Shown in pieces: positions 18,525 to 26,460 of a stretch of 64,000 nt of DNA. The first letter of the stretch is position 1, and each line of letters begins with the position of its first letter. The notes below the pieces were generated by a model. The model was not told where the DNA came from. It did no database searches and saw nothing but the letters and a program-made list of their open reading frames with translations. The stretch is from Segatella oris (GTDB lineage Bacteria; Bacteroidota; Bacteroidia; Bacteroidales; Bacteroidaceae): NCBI RefSeq assembly GCF_900637655.1, contig NZ_LR134384.1:2728001-2792000 (forward strand). The letters run 5' to 3'. The translations under genes and the position numbers were made by a program.

Positions 18525-19318
18525 TTCCTCAACAACAACCTTGCAATTGCATACACAATGATACTTACAAATATGATCGAAGCACCCGAAGGGACATCCA
18601 ACCAATAGCTCATGGCGAGCCCAAACAAGCAGTCTGCCCAACCAATAAGAATGGAAAGAAGCATCATCCGCTTATAGTTGAAGGTGAAAAGATTGGCTGT
18701 CATCTGCGGAATGGTAAGCAAACTGAGGGCCAACACAATGCCCACCATGCGCAAAGTTGCCACTATGGTCAAGGCTATCAGCGCCATCATACCATATTCT
18801 ATCCAACGAACGGGAAGTCCTTGTGACTCGGCAAACGTGCGATCGAAAGCCACACTAAGTATCTCCCTGTAAAAGAATGTCATGCAAATAACAACAATAA
18901 CGCACAGCACAGCTAACAACCAAAGATCTAAACTCCCTATCGTCAGAATACTTCCAAAGAGGAATGAAGGCAGATCGGGCATAAAACCAGGCGTCAAGAA
19001 GCAACAGATGATGCCCACACTCATGCCGAAAGTCCAGAAAACTGCAATAGCAGAATCCTCGCGAACATCGCCTTTTCGTGCCATCCACTCTACGCCGAAA
19101 GCACTCAATACAGCAAAAATCATGGCAGAAAGTATGGGGTTAATACCCATCAGAACACCCAAGCCGATACCTCCAAACGATGCATGCGTGATGCCACCGC
19201 TGATGAAAACCAAGCGGCGTGTCACGATATAAGTGCCCACAATGCCACAAACGATGCTGGCAAGCAATGCTCCCAACAACGCATTCTGAAAGAAACTATA
19301 ATGCAGAATATCAATCAT
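18521..19318 (-). CDS. Metal ABC transporter permease (ZnuB/MntB family)
   Basis: 265-residue inner-membrane permease of the ABC-3 family that moves Zn, Mn or Fe. About eight hydrophobic segments are visible, along with the family motifs RRLVFISGGITHASFGGIGL near residue 35 and DVPSGASIIFVS near the end. The start at 19318 (MIDILHYSFFQNALLG) matches family N-termini better than the ATG at 19369. The ATPase and metal-binding lipoprotein partners are absent, so they must be encoded elsewhere. It overlaps its upstream neighbour by 8 bp and porW by 4 bp, so translation is probably coupled. Confidence 0.85.
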   Translation of the reverse strand: MIDILHYSFFQNALLGALLASIVCGIVGTYIVTRRLVFISGGITHASFGGIGLGVLMGINPILSAMIFAVLSAFGVEWMARKGDVREDSAIAVFWTFGMSVGIICCFLTPGFMPDLPSFLFGSILTIGSLDLWLLAVLCVIVVICMTFFYREILSVAFDRTFAESQGLPVRWIEYGMMALIALTIVATLRMVGIVLALSLLTIPQMTANLFTFNYKRMMLLSILIGWADCLFGLAMSYWLDVPSGASIIFVSIIVYAIARLLLRK

Positions 19319-19697
19319 CAGCCAACGCGATAAAGTCATCTTTAATCTGATTGGGCATATTAATGCCACGCAATATGAGGCTTCTGCTCCAGCCTTTCAC
19401 TTCTTCCGGCCGCATCGTAAGCATCACTTCAGCAAACTCTTCGGCCTCTTCATCGGTATAACTATCCGACAAACGGCCTCGAAAACGATCGAGTTCTTCG
19501 TCGTCATAATATTCAATTTCTTTCGTAGCCACCTCCAACATGCACTCCTGTTCACACTGATCATTCTCACCACTACACGTAGAACACGAGTTGTTCACAA
19601 TGAGCGGAGCCTCTTCTTCGTCTTTCTTACGACCGAGAAATGAGACAAAGGCCGTTATCAGACCTAACACAAGAAGTACTAAAACAAAATATATCAT
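19311..19697 (-). CDS. Membrane-anchored Cys-rich acidic protein of unknown function
   Basis: 128 residues. An N-terminal membrane helix (MIYFVLVLLVLGLITAFVSF) is followed by a basic stop-transfer, then a short Cys cluster CSTCSGENDQCEQEC (spacing CxxC, x6, CxxxC) and an acidic helical C-terminus. The cluster could bind a metal, which would suit the adjacent metal permease. It overlaps aroA by 4 bp (ATGA) and the permease by 8 bp. The start at 19697 is chosen because the longer form begins inside aroA. I recognise no named family. Confidence 0.75.
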   Translation of the reverse strand: MIYFVLVLLVLGLITAFVSFLGRKKDEEEAPLIVNNSCSTCSGENDQCEQECMLEVATKEIEYYDDEELDRFRGRLSDSYTDEEAEEFAEVMLTMRPEEVKGWSRSLILRGINMPNQIKDDFIALADD

Positions 19698-20932
19698 AAT
19701 GTAAAACCTGCTGTCTGGAGATCTTTCCAATAATCGGGATAAGATTTACTCACTACTTCTGGGTTGTTAATTTGCAATCCTGGACACTTCAATGCCACAG
19801 GAGCAAAGGCCAAAGCCATACGATGATCCTCATAAGTATCAATGGCTTCGCCCGTCGGTTCGCAACGTTCGCCGTCCCAGAACAGTTCATTGTCGCCCAC
19901 GTTATGCAACACATAACCTAACTTACGCAGTTCGGTTTTCAAGGCTTCTATGCGGTCTGTCTCCTTAATCCGCAGGGTTGCGAGCCCTTTGAAATGGAAT
20001 TTTATGTCCATTAATGCACAACAAACCACCAAAGTCTGTGCCAAATCGGGTGATCCGGTGAAGTCATATTCAAGCCGAGGCAACAGACATTTATGGCGAC
20101 GTAGCGTCACTGTATTGGGCACACAGGGGTCGGTTGTCTCGAAACTCGTCTTTACACCCAACAGCGAAAAAATGTATTTCACCACCGAGTCGCCTTGTCT
20201 TGAGCCGTCCATCAGGCCTTCAAGCCGCACAGTTGCTTCGGAATCATCACTCAAGGCCATGATTTCATACCAATAACTGCCGGCACTCCAGTCGCTCTCT
20301 ATATAATAACGACGTGATGTATAGGGCTTCGGCGCCACACTGATCGTATCGACATCCGTCCATTCAACTGCTGCTCCGAAGTCGCGCATCATGCAAAGCG
20401 TGAGATCAATATACGGCCGAGAGATAATCGTATCGGTCATCTTGAGTTCCAATCCCTTTTCAAGCATCGGCCCTATCAACAGCAACGCCGAGATAAACTG
20501 CGAGCTGATACTGCCCGAAATTTCGAGATATCCACCCTCAAGACGACGTCCTTTGATGCGCAACGGCGGGAAACCCGCCTCGCCTTCATACGCTATGTCG
20601 GCGCCAAGATAGCGCAAGGCATCTACCAACACGGCTATCGGGCGCTGCTTCATGCGGTCAGTTCCCGTGAGCACATGCTCTCCCTCGCTGACCGAGAGAT
20701 AAGCCGTCATGAAGCGCATGGCCGTTCCTGAAGCCTTGATATCAATGGTTTCAGGCATCGTTTTTAATGCTTCGATGATGACTTCCGTGTCATCACAGTC
20801 GCTGAGATTATCTGGAACGACATTGTCTCCTGCTAATGCCTGAATGATAAGTGCACGGTTGCTGATACTCTTGCTGGCCGGCAGTTTCACCGTGGTGTCA
20901 ATGTGTTGAGGCCCATGTATGGTATATGTCAT
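19694..20932 (-). CDS. aroA: 3-phosphoshikimate 1-carboxyvinyltransferase (EPSP synthase)
   Basis: 412-residue enzyme of the shikimate pathway joining shikimate-3-phosphate and phosphoenolpyruvate. Visible motifs are LPASKSISNRALIIQAL (residues about 17-33, substrate Lys and Ser), GSGTAMRF-like SGTAMRFMTAY, the GSISSQF loop, LRIKETDRIEALKTEL and YEDHRMALAFAP near the C-terminus. The gene is first in the aroA to tsaE operon, with a Bacteroidetes -7 box 31 bp upstream. Confidence 0.95.
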   Translation of the reverse strand: MTYTIHGPQHIDTTVKLPASKSISNRALIIQALAGDNVVPDNLSDCDDTEVIIEALKTMPETIDIKASGTAMRFMTAYLSVSEGEHVLTGTDRMKQRPIAVLVDALRYLGADIAYEGEAGFPPLRIKGRRLEGGYLEISGSISSQFISALLLIGPMLEKGLELKMTDTIISRPYIDLTLCMMRDFGAAVEWTDVDTISVAPKPYTSRRYYIESDWSAGSYWYEIMALSDDSEATVRLEGLMDGSRQGDSVVKYIFSLLGVKTSFETTDPCVPNTVTLRRHKCLLPRLEYDFTGSPDLAQTLVVCCALMDIKFHFKGLATLRIKETDRIEALKTELRKLGYVLHNVGDNELFWDGERCEPTGEAIDTYEDHRMALAFAPVALKCPGLQINNPEVVSKSYPDYWKDLQTAGFTL

Positions 20933-20962
20933 GTTATAAAGTGTACCTTATTTCTATATATG

Positions 20963-20970
20963 CAAAAGTA
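20963..20970 (-). promoter_or_regulatory. -7 box for the aroA-porW-porX-tsaE operon
   Basis: TACTTTTG on the minus strand, 31 bp ahead of the aroA ATG. It is divergent from the deoxynucleoside kinase promoter. Confidence 0.5.
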
Positions 20971-21034
20971 CAAACAAAAAACGGATGCCCCTACTTTTCC
21001 TGTCGCTTTATTCGATTAAATAGATAAAAAATTG

Positions 21035-21042
21035 TAATTTTG
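21035..21042 (+). promoter_or_regulatory. -7 box for the deoxynucleoside kinase pair
   Basis: TAATTTTG, 21 bp upstream of the GTG start at 21063. The -33 element is weak. Confidence 0.5.
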
Positions 21043-21062
21043 CAGCTAAAACAACAGAAACC

Positions 21063-21683
21063 GTGCATATAGCTATCGCTGGAAACATCGGAAGCGGTAA
21101 GACCACACTCACCGAACTGCTTGCCAAACACTATGGTTGGACGCCAAAATACGAGGCCGTGGACTACAATCCGTATCTCGAAGACTATTATAAAGACATC
21201 CCAAGATGGTCATTCAACATGGAAGTTTTCTTCTTGAAAGAACGCTTCAAAGACCTTTTACAACTTGATCAGAACATGAACAAGGAGACCATTGTGCAAG
21301 ACCGTTCCATCTATGAAGGCGTTTATGTGTTCACAGAAAACAACTACAAGATGGGCAACATGAACGAAAGAGACTTCCAAACCTACATGGAACTCTTCGA
21401 CTCAATGACGCATATCCTGCACTATCCCGACCTGATGATCTATCTCAAATCAAGTGTTCCTCACTTGGTAAAGAACATTCAGAACCGCGGACGTGAATAC
21501 GAACAGAAGATGCCCCTCGCCTATCTTGAGAGTCTCAATGACCTGTATGAGGACTTCATCTACAGGAAATACAAGGGCAAGGTGCTTGTTGTTGACGTTG
21601 ACGACATCGACTATCTGCACAGCAAAAGAGACTTTTCGGGCATCATAGACAAGATAGATGCCAACCTATTCGGACTTTTCTAA
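21063..21683 (+). CDS. Deoxynucleoside kinase, first of a tandem pair
   Basis: 206-residue salvage kinase that phosphorylates deoxynucleosides. The P-loop GNIGSGKT is at residues 7-14, and the DRS motif (Asp80-Arg81-Ser82) that activates the 5'-hydroxyl and binds phosphate is in place. Translation begins with GTG at 21063. A close paralogue begins 22 bp after its stop, and the two share the same length and layout, as in the tandem dAK/dGK genes of Lactobacillus. Which purine or pyrimidine each one prefers cannot be told from sequence. Confidence 0.88.
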   Translation: MHIAIAGNIGSGKTTLTELLAKHYGWTPKYEAVDYNPYLEDYYKDIPRWSFNMEVFFLKERFKDLLQLDQNMNKETIVQDRSIYEGVYVFTENNYKMGNMNERDFQTYMELFDSMTHILHYPDLMIYLKSSVPHLVKNIQNRGREYEQKMPLAYLESLNDLYEDFIYRKYKGKVLVVDVDDIDYLHSKRDFSGIIDKIDANLFGLF

Positions 21684-21704
21684 CCCCAGAATTATAATCA
21701 AATT

Positions 21705-22325
21705 ATGCATATCGCAATCGCAGGAAACATCGGCAGTGGCAAGACTACACTCACTAAAATGCTTGCCAAGAGATTTCATTGGACACCACGTTTTGAACCC
21801 GTCGACAACAATCCGTATCTCGACGACTTCTATGCCGACATGTCACGGTGGTCATTCAACCTCCAGGTTTACTTTCTCAACAAGCGCTTCAAGGAGGTAG
21901 TTGAGATTTCAAAAAGCAAAGAAACCATCATACAAGACCGCACTATATTCGAAGACGCGTGCATCTTTGCACCCAATCTCCATGGCATGGGCATGATGAG
22001 CGACCGTGACTTCGCCAATTATTCCGACCTTTTCGACCTGATGATTTCATTGGTCAACCTGCCTAACCTGATGATTTACATCCGCTCAAGCATACCGACT
22101 TTGGTGAACCACATCGGTAAACGTGGGCGCGAATTCGAAAAGAGTATCCGCATCGATTACCTCACAGGACTGAACAACCGCTATGAGAATTGGATTAAAG
22201 ACTATAAAGGTAATCTCATCATTGTAGACGGAGACAACACTGATTTCGAGAATAATCCACAGGATTTCCAAACGATTACCGACCGGATTGATGCCGAACT
22301 CTATGGCTTGTTCCCCATAAAATAA
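21705..22325 (+). CDS. Deoxynucleoside kinase, second of a tandem pair
   Basis: 206 residues, paralogous to the preceding gene: identical start MHIAIAGNIGSGKTTLT, and DRT (78-80) in place of DRS. NNPYLDDFYADMSRWSFN parallels YNPYLEDYYKDIPRWSFN in the first copy. Loop residues differ between them (GMGMMSDRDF against KMGNMNERDF), suggesting specialised substrates such as deoxyadenosine and deoxyguanosine. A strong terminator follows. Confidence 0.88.
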   Translation: MHIAIAGNIGSGKTTLTKMLAKRFHWTPRFEPVDNNPYLDDFYADMSRWSFNLQVYFLNKRFKEVVEISKSKETIIQDRTIFEDACIFAPNLHGMGMMSDRDFANYSDLFDLMISLVNLPNLMIYIRSSIPTLVNHIGKRGREFEKSIRIDYLTGLNNRYENWIKDYKGNLIIVDGDNTDFENNPQDFQTITDRIDAELYGLFPIK

Positions 22326-22352
22326 ACGCGAAACATTGCAAATCAAGATATC

Positions 22353-22387
22353 GTCCCTTTGCTTGCAGAAAGCAGAGGGACTTTTTT
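22353..22387 (+). terminator. Terminator after the kinase pair
   Basis: Stem GTCCCT/AGGGAC (22353-22358 with 22376-22381), strengthened by GCTT/AAGC inside, followed by six T's. Confidence 0.8.
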
Positions 22388-22398
22388 ATGAGGCGAAT

Positions 22399-22529
22399 AA
22401 AGCCTCTCCCCCAGCCCCTCTCCGAAGAGAGAGGGAAGTAAAATGTTTATGAAATGGAGCCTTTATACGGTATAATTGGAGGACATATCACTCCCCTCTC
22501 CTTGGAGAGGGGTTGGGGGAGAGGCTTTT
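22399..22529. repeat. MITE-like inverted repeat (about 37-bp arms)
   Basis: The left arm 22399-22435 (starting AAAGCCTCTCCCCCAGCCCC) is nearly the reverse complement of the right arm 22493-22528 (ending GGTTGGGGGAGAGGCTTT). A 57-bp AT-richer centre without coding potential separates them. Each arm also contains a CCCCTCTCC/GGAGAGGGG palindrome. GC-skewed repeats of this sort recur in many Bacteroidetes genomes; whether they are mobile is unknown. Confidence 0.75.
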
Positions 22530-22545
22530 CTTTTGTTTATTTTCT

Positions 22546-22918
22546 TCCTCATTTTTAACACTTTTCGCCCCCACCAAATAGAAATAAAAACGTGCTTTCC
22601 ATGCTTGCATGAAGTCATTTCACCGCTTGTGCGAAGCCATTTTATGGCTTCGATATCCTCATCTGCATCTTTTCAGCCTGCAATCTCAGTCACTTTACCA
22701 TGCTGTTTGACTGAAATGGCCCCGCGTTATGACTCAAAACACACCGTAACTTGACGCAAATGGCAACGCTTTTCAGCGTAATTTTACCCCGTGATTTCTT
22801 TTGAGTTTTGCAATCACTTGACAGTCAATACTTTGCAATTTACAGAAAAACAGTGCATATTTTGAACGAAGAAGACTTTCGATTTGAATTTGCAAATCTG
22901 ATGAAGACAATTGTAAAC
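22546..22918 (+). repeat. Intergenic repeat block, copy B (with 22-bp array)
   Basis: Inverted homologue of 13087-13435. The 22-bp array has units starting at 22686, 22708, 22730 and 22752 (TCAGTCA, TGACTGA, TGACTCA, TGACGCA), with a weaker fifth to 22795. A perfect hairpin CGAAGCCAT/ATGGCTTCG (22632-22652) corresponds to the one in copy A. Both blocks share the same order of conserved words, so they are copies of one element, not chance low-complexity sequence. Confidence 0.85.
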
Positions 22919-23137
22919 ATCCTTGAAAAGAATTAACATACTATTCGCTTATGCAGACTTTCTGGCAGAAAACCTTTCATTCGTTTTTACCACTTGAAGA
23001 TAAACATGAGAAAAATAATCATTATTTACTTATAATAATTATGCTTTTTAGACGTTCAAATAATATAAAAACAAATATAAATCCAAATAAAATGTCGTGA
23101 AAGCAGGGTGCAACGGCATCTTGCTTTCTTTTCTATC

Positions 23138-24349
23138 ATGAAAAAAAACAGCCTTACCAACAAGCAGTTTCTTGTGCCTTTCGTGCTCATCACATCGCTC
23201 TTTTTCCTGTGGGGCTTTGCAAGAGCCATTCTCGACGTACTCAACAAGCACTTCCAAAACGCACTCGACATCAGTATTACGCAGTCGTCTTTAATTCAGG
23301 TTACAACCTATTTGGGGTATTTCCTGACTGCTATTCCGGCGGGTTGGTTTATCAATCGCCATGGTTATCGCCTTGGTGTGGTCATCGGGTTGATGCTTTT
23401 CGGCATCGGTTCTCTGCTGTTCATTCCCTGTGCAGCACTCAACACGTTCTATGCTTTCTTAGGAGCTTTGTTCATCATTGGCTGTGGTCTCGTGTTTTTG
23501 GAGACCTCGGCAAATCCTTATGTGACCGAACTTGGCGACAAGGCAACGGCAACAAGTCGCCTCAACTTCTCGCAGTCGTTCAACGGCTTGGGCTGTCTGT
23601 TCGCAACACTTGTCGTGGGACAGTTTTTCTTCGGTGGTCATTTTGAAGATAATGATGTCGTCATTCCCTATACCATTTTAGGCATTCTGGTACTCGTTAT
23701 CGCTTTAGTCTTCTCGCGGGTCAACCTGCCTGAAATCAAACATGAAGAGACTGAAGAAGACAAAATCAAGGGAACACGCATCATGAAACTGTTTCGTCAC
23801 CACCCCATGTTCGTCTTCGGGCTTTTCGCTTTGTTGGCTTATGAGGTGGCAGAAATATCCATAAACAGTTATTTCATCAATTTCGTGACAGGACAAGGAT
23901 GGATGAATGACAACATGGCGAGCATCATACTGACCGTTGCCTTGGGCTTTTTCATGGTGGGACGCTTTGCTGGAAGCTGGCTCATGCGCCGCATCCGGGC
24001 CGAAATGATGCTGTTTGTCTGCGCTGCCGGAAGCGTGGTCTGCATGGTTTGTGTGCTGCTGAATATCGGCAAATTCTCAATGGTTGCTATCATCGCCAAT
24101 TATCTTTTTGAAGCCATTATGTTCCCAACCATCTTTTCGTTAGCACTTGATGGGCTTGGAAATCTCAAGAAAAGTGCTGCTTCCTTGCTGATGATGACAC
24201 CAATCGGAGGCTGTGGTTTCCTGCTTATGGGCATCATTGCCGACAGTGCCAACCTTGTGATTCCATTCCTGATTCCACTCTTCGGCTACTTCGTTGTATT
24301 GCTTTTTGCTTCTGAATTGATGCACAAACAAAGAGAAACACATCGTTAA
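23138..24349 (+). CDS. FucP-like MFS sugar permease
   Basis: 403-residue major facilitator superfamily transporter of the FHS (fucose/glucose/galactose) family with 12 predicted membrane segments. The N-terminal FLVPFVLITSLFFLWGFARA, the ETSANPYVTELG motif and the second-half PTIFSLALDGLG are characteristic. The ATG at 23138 (MKKNSLTNKQFLVPF) is chosen over 23108 because it starts just before the first helix. The sugar is unknown; no catabolic genes are adjacent, but aldolase follows. Confidence 0.88.
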   Translation: MKKNSLTNKQFLVPFVLITSLFFLWGFARAILDVLNKHFQNALDISITQSSLIQVTTYLGYFLTAIPAGWFINRHGYRLGVVIGLMLFGIGSLLFIPCAALNTFYAFLGALFIIGCGLVFLETSANPYVTELGDKATATSRLNFSQSFNGLGCLFATLVVGQFFFGGHFEDNDVVIPYTILGILVLVIALVFSRVNLPEIKHEETEEDKIKGTRIMKLFRHHPMFVFGLFALLAYEVAEISINSYFINFVTGQGWMNDNMASIILTVALGFFMVGRFAGSWLMRRIRAEMMLFVCAAGSVVCMVCVLLNIGKFSMVAIIANYLFEAIMFPTIFSLALDGLGNLKKSAASLLMMTPIGGCGFLLMGIIADSANLVIPFLIPLFGYFVVLLFASELMHKQRETHR

Positions 24350-24457
24350 GACATGGCATCATTGCTACTTCCATGTTGCAATTACACAGCCCATTCTTGA
24401 TTTAACGCAAAATTAAACTTTTTAACCCGTTACTGATCGAAAAAAAAGAACCAACAT

Positions 24458-24488
24458 TTTGTGTCATCAAAAGAATATGTTAAATTTG
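24458..24488 (+). promoter_or_regulatory. Promoter of fba
   Basis: TTTG at 24458-24461, 19-bp spacer, TAAATTTG at 24481-24488. Leader of about 60 nt before the ATG. A strong consensus match suits a highly expressed glycolytic gene. Confidence 0.7.
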
Positions 24489-24555
24489 CAATCAGAAAGA
24501 GATGAAATGATAACATTCATGAAGTAAGTTATTTATAAACATAATATTTCAAATT

Positions 24556-25566
24556 ATGGCAGTTAGTTATAAAGAATTAGGTCTCGTCAATACACGCGAG
24601 ATGTTTAAGAGAGCTGTAAACGGTGGTTATGCTATTCCAGCATTCAACTTCAACAACTTGGAGCAACTCCAGGCTATTATTACGGCATCATCTGAGTTGA
24701 AGTCTCCTGTAATCCTCCAGGTTTCTAAGGGTGCCCGCAACTATGCTAACCCTACACTACTCCGCTATATGGCTGAAGGTGCAGTAGCTTTTGCAAAAGA
24801 ACTTGGCTGTGAACATCCGGAGATTGCCCTCCACTTGGATCACGGTGACAGCTTCGAACTCGTGAAAGATTGTGTAGATATGGGCTTCTCTTCTGTGATG
24901 ATCGATGCTTCTTCAAAGTCTTTCGAAGAGAACATTGCATTGACAAAGAAGTGTGTTGACTATGCACATCAGTTTGATGTGACCGTAGAAGCAGAGCTTG
25001 GTGTACTCGCTGGCGTAGAAGATGAGGTTGCTTCAGAGGAGTCTCACTATACTCGGCCGGAAGAAGTGATTGAGTTCTCACAGCGTTCAGGCTGTGATAG
25101 CCTCGCTATCTCTATCGGTACATCTCACGGTGCTTATAAGTTTAAGCCGGAACAGTGTACTCGTGACCCGAAGACTGGCCGCTTGGTACCTCCTCCATTG
25201 GCTTTCGACGTACTCGCAGAGATTGAGAAGAAGCTCCCAGGTTTCCCAATTGTACTCCACGGTTCGTCTTCAGTTCCACAGAAATATGTTGATATCATCA
25301 ACCAATATGGTGGCAAATTGCCAGATGCAGTAGGTATTCCAGAGGAGCAACTCCGCAGAGCTTCAAAGAGCGCTGTATGTAAGATTAACATCGACTCTGA
25401 CTCTCGTTTGGCTTACACTGCCGGCGTTCGTGAGACTTTGGCAAATCATCCTGATTACTTTGATCCACGTCAATACGGCAAGGTTGCACGTGCCTACATG
25501 ACTGAAATGTACAAAGAGAAGATTAAGGATGTGCTTGGTTCTGACAACAAACTCGCTCAGTTGTAA
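24556..25566 (+). CDS. fba: Class II fructose-bisphosphate aldolase
   Basis: 336-residue zinc-dependent aldolase that splits fructose-1,6-bisphosphate in glycolysis and forms it in gluconeogenesis. Metal and catalytic motifs are AIPAFNFNNLEQ near residue 27, ALHLDHGDS (His93, Asp95, His96), TVEAELGVLAG, GTSHGAYKF and VLHGSSSVP. It has its own promoter and a terminator, so it is monocistronic. The codon use is notably even and C/T-final in a way seen in highly expressed Prevotella genes. Confidence 0.95.
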   Translation: MAVSYKELGLVNTREMFKRAVNGGYAIPAFNFNNLEQLQAIITASSELKSPVILQVSKGARNYANPTLLRYMAEGAVAFAKELGCEHPEIALHLDHGDSFELVKDCVDMGFSSVMIDASSKSFEENIALTKKCVDYAHQFDVTVEAELGVLAGVEDEVASEESHYTRPEEVIEFSQRSGCDSLAISIGTSHGAYKFKPEQCTRDPKTGRLVPPPLAFDVLAEIEKKLPGFPIVLHGSSSVPQKYVDIINQYGGKLPDAVGIPEEQLRRASKSAVCKINIDSDSRLAYTAGVRETLANHPDYFDPRQYGKVARAYMTEMYKEKIKDVLGSDNKLAQL

Positions 25567-25599
25567 GAAGATTACGGCTTTTGAGTCGGATAAAATAAT

Positions 25600-25632
25600 A
25601 AAGGTGAGGACAGATTTGTTCTCACCTTTTTT
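25600..25632 (+). terminator. Terminator of fba
   Basis: Perfect stem AAAGGTGAG/CTCACCTTT (25600-25608 with 25621-25629) followed by a T run to 25632. Confidence 0.85.
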
Positions 25633-25634
25633 CA

Positions 25635-25642
25635 TATCTTTG
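25635..25642 (+). promoter_or_regulatory. -7 box of murQ, implying a leaderless transcript
   Basis: TATCTTTG ends 4 bp before the murQ ATG at 25647, so transcription would start at or next to the start codon. The -33 candidate TTTG (25615-25618) has a short 16-bp spacer and overlaps the fba terminator loop. Confidence 0.5.
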
Positions 25643-25646
25643 CGCT

Positions 25647-26456
25647 ATGGAAAAGAGAATTACAGAGCAATCATCTCACTATGACCACTTGGAGACAATG
25701 TCTATTGCCCAACTTACGGCTGCTATCAATGAGGAAAACAAACTCGTGCCCGCTGCCATTGAGCATGCTTTACCGCAGATAAATGCCTTGATAGAAACGA
25801 TTTTACAACATTTGCAGATTGGAGGAAGACTGTTTTATTGCGGTTGTGGCACAGGAGGACGACTTGCAACGCTCGATACAATAGAGGTACAGAACACGTA
25901 TGGAACCGATGGAAGCCAGATACAAGCTATCTTTCCTGGTGGTATTGACGAGCTAACACAGACGCGAGAGTCGCGCGAAGATGACCTCACAGACGGCTGG
26001 AAACAACTTCAAGAGCATCATATCAATGAAAAAGACATTGTGCTTGGACTCTCAACCAGTGGCACCACACCTTTTGTAAAAGCCACCCTTGTTGCCTCTC
26101 GTGCCCATAACATCACAACAGCTTGCATCGTAAACAATCCCGACAGCCCTATTGCAACAGCGTCAGACCATGTGGTTGAAATCATCACAGGGCCCGAATT
26201 TGTCACCGGGAGCACACGGATGAAGGGCGGAACTTCACAGAAATTAATCCTTGATATGATTAGCACCACACTAATGATACGCCTTGGAAGAGTCGAAGGT
26301 AACAAGATGGTGAATATCAAGCTGATGAATGCGAAGCTCATAAATCGCGCAGCCCGCATCTTCATGGAACGTCATCCGGAAGAAACAGACTATCAGAAAG
26401 TCGTGGAAAAACTAATAAAAAGCGGCAGCATTAAAGCCGCTGAGAAAGTAGAGTAG
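25647..26456 (+). CDS. murQ: N-acetylmuramic acid 6-phosphate etherase
   Basis: 269-residue SIS-domain enzyme that cleaves the D-lactyl ether of MurNAc-6-phosphate, giving GlcNAc-6-phosphate and lactate in peptidoglycan recycling. The start MEKRITEQSSHYDHLE, the SIS motifs GRLFYCGCGTGGRLA and LGLSTSGTTPFV, and the etherase signature GPEFVTGSTRMKGGTSQK are present. It is slightly shorter than the E. coli enzyme (298). The predicted promoter leaves no 5' leader. Confidence 0.92.
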   Translation: MEKRITEQSSHYDHLETMSIAQLTAAINEENKLVPAAIEHALPQINALIETILQHLQIGGRLFYCGCGTGGRLATLDTIEVQNTYGTDGSQIQAIFPGGIDELTQTRESREDDLTDGWKQLQEHHINEKDIVLGLSTSGTTPFVKATLVASRAHNITTACIVNNPDSPIATASDHVVEIITGPEFVTGSTRMKGGTSQKLILDMISTTLMIRLGRVEGNKMVNIKLMNAKLINRAARIFMERHPEETDYQKVVEKLIKSGSIKAAEKVE

Positions 26457-26460
26457 GCTT

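Noticed and set aside
18525..18641. An upstream start for PorW
   Set aside because: The extension would overlap the permease by 120 bp and bury the lipoprotein signal; the ATG at 18524 has a GAGGAA site and an ATGA overlap.
22476..22754. A 92-codon rightward open frame over the inverted repeat and repeat block B
   Set aside because: It starts within the MITE-like arm and runs through non-coding repeat; the homologous block A does not keep the frame.
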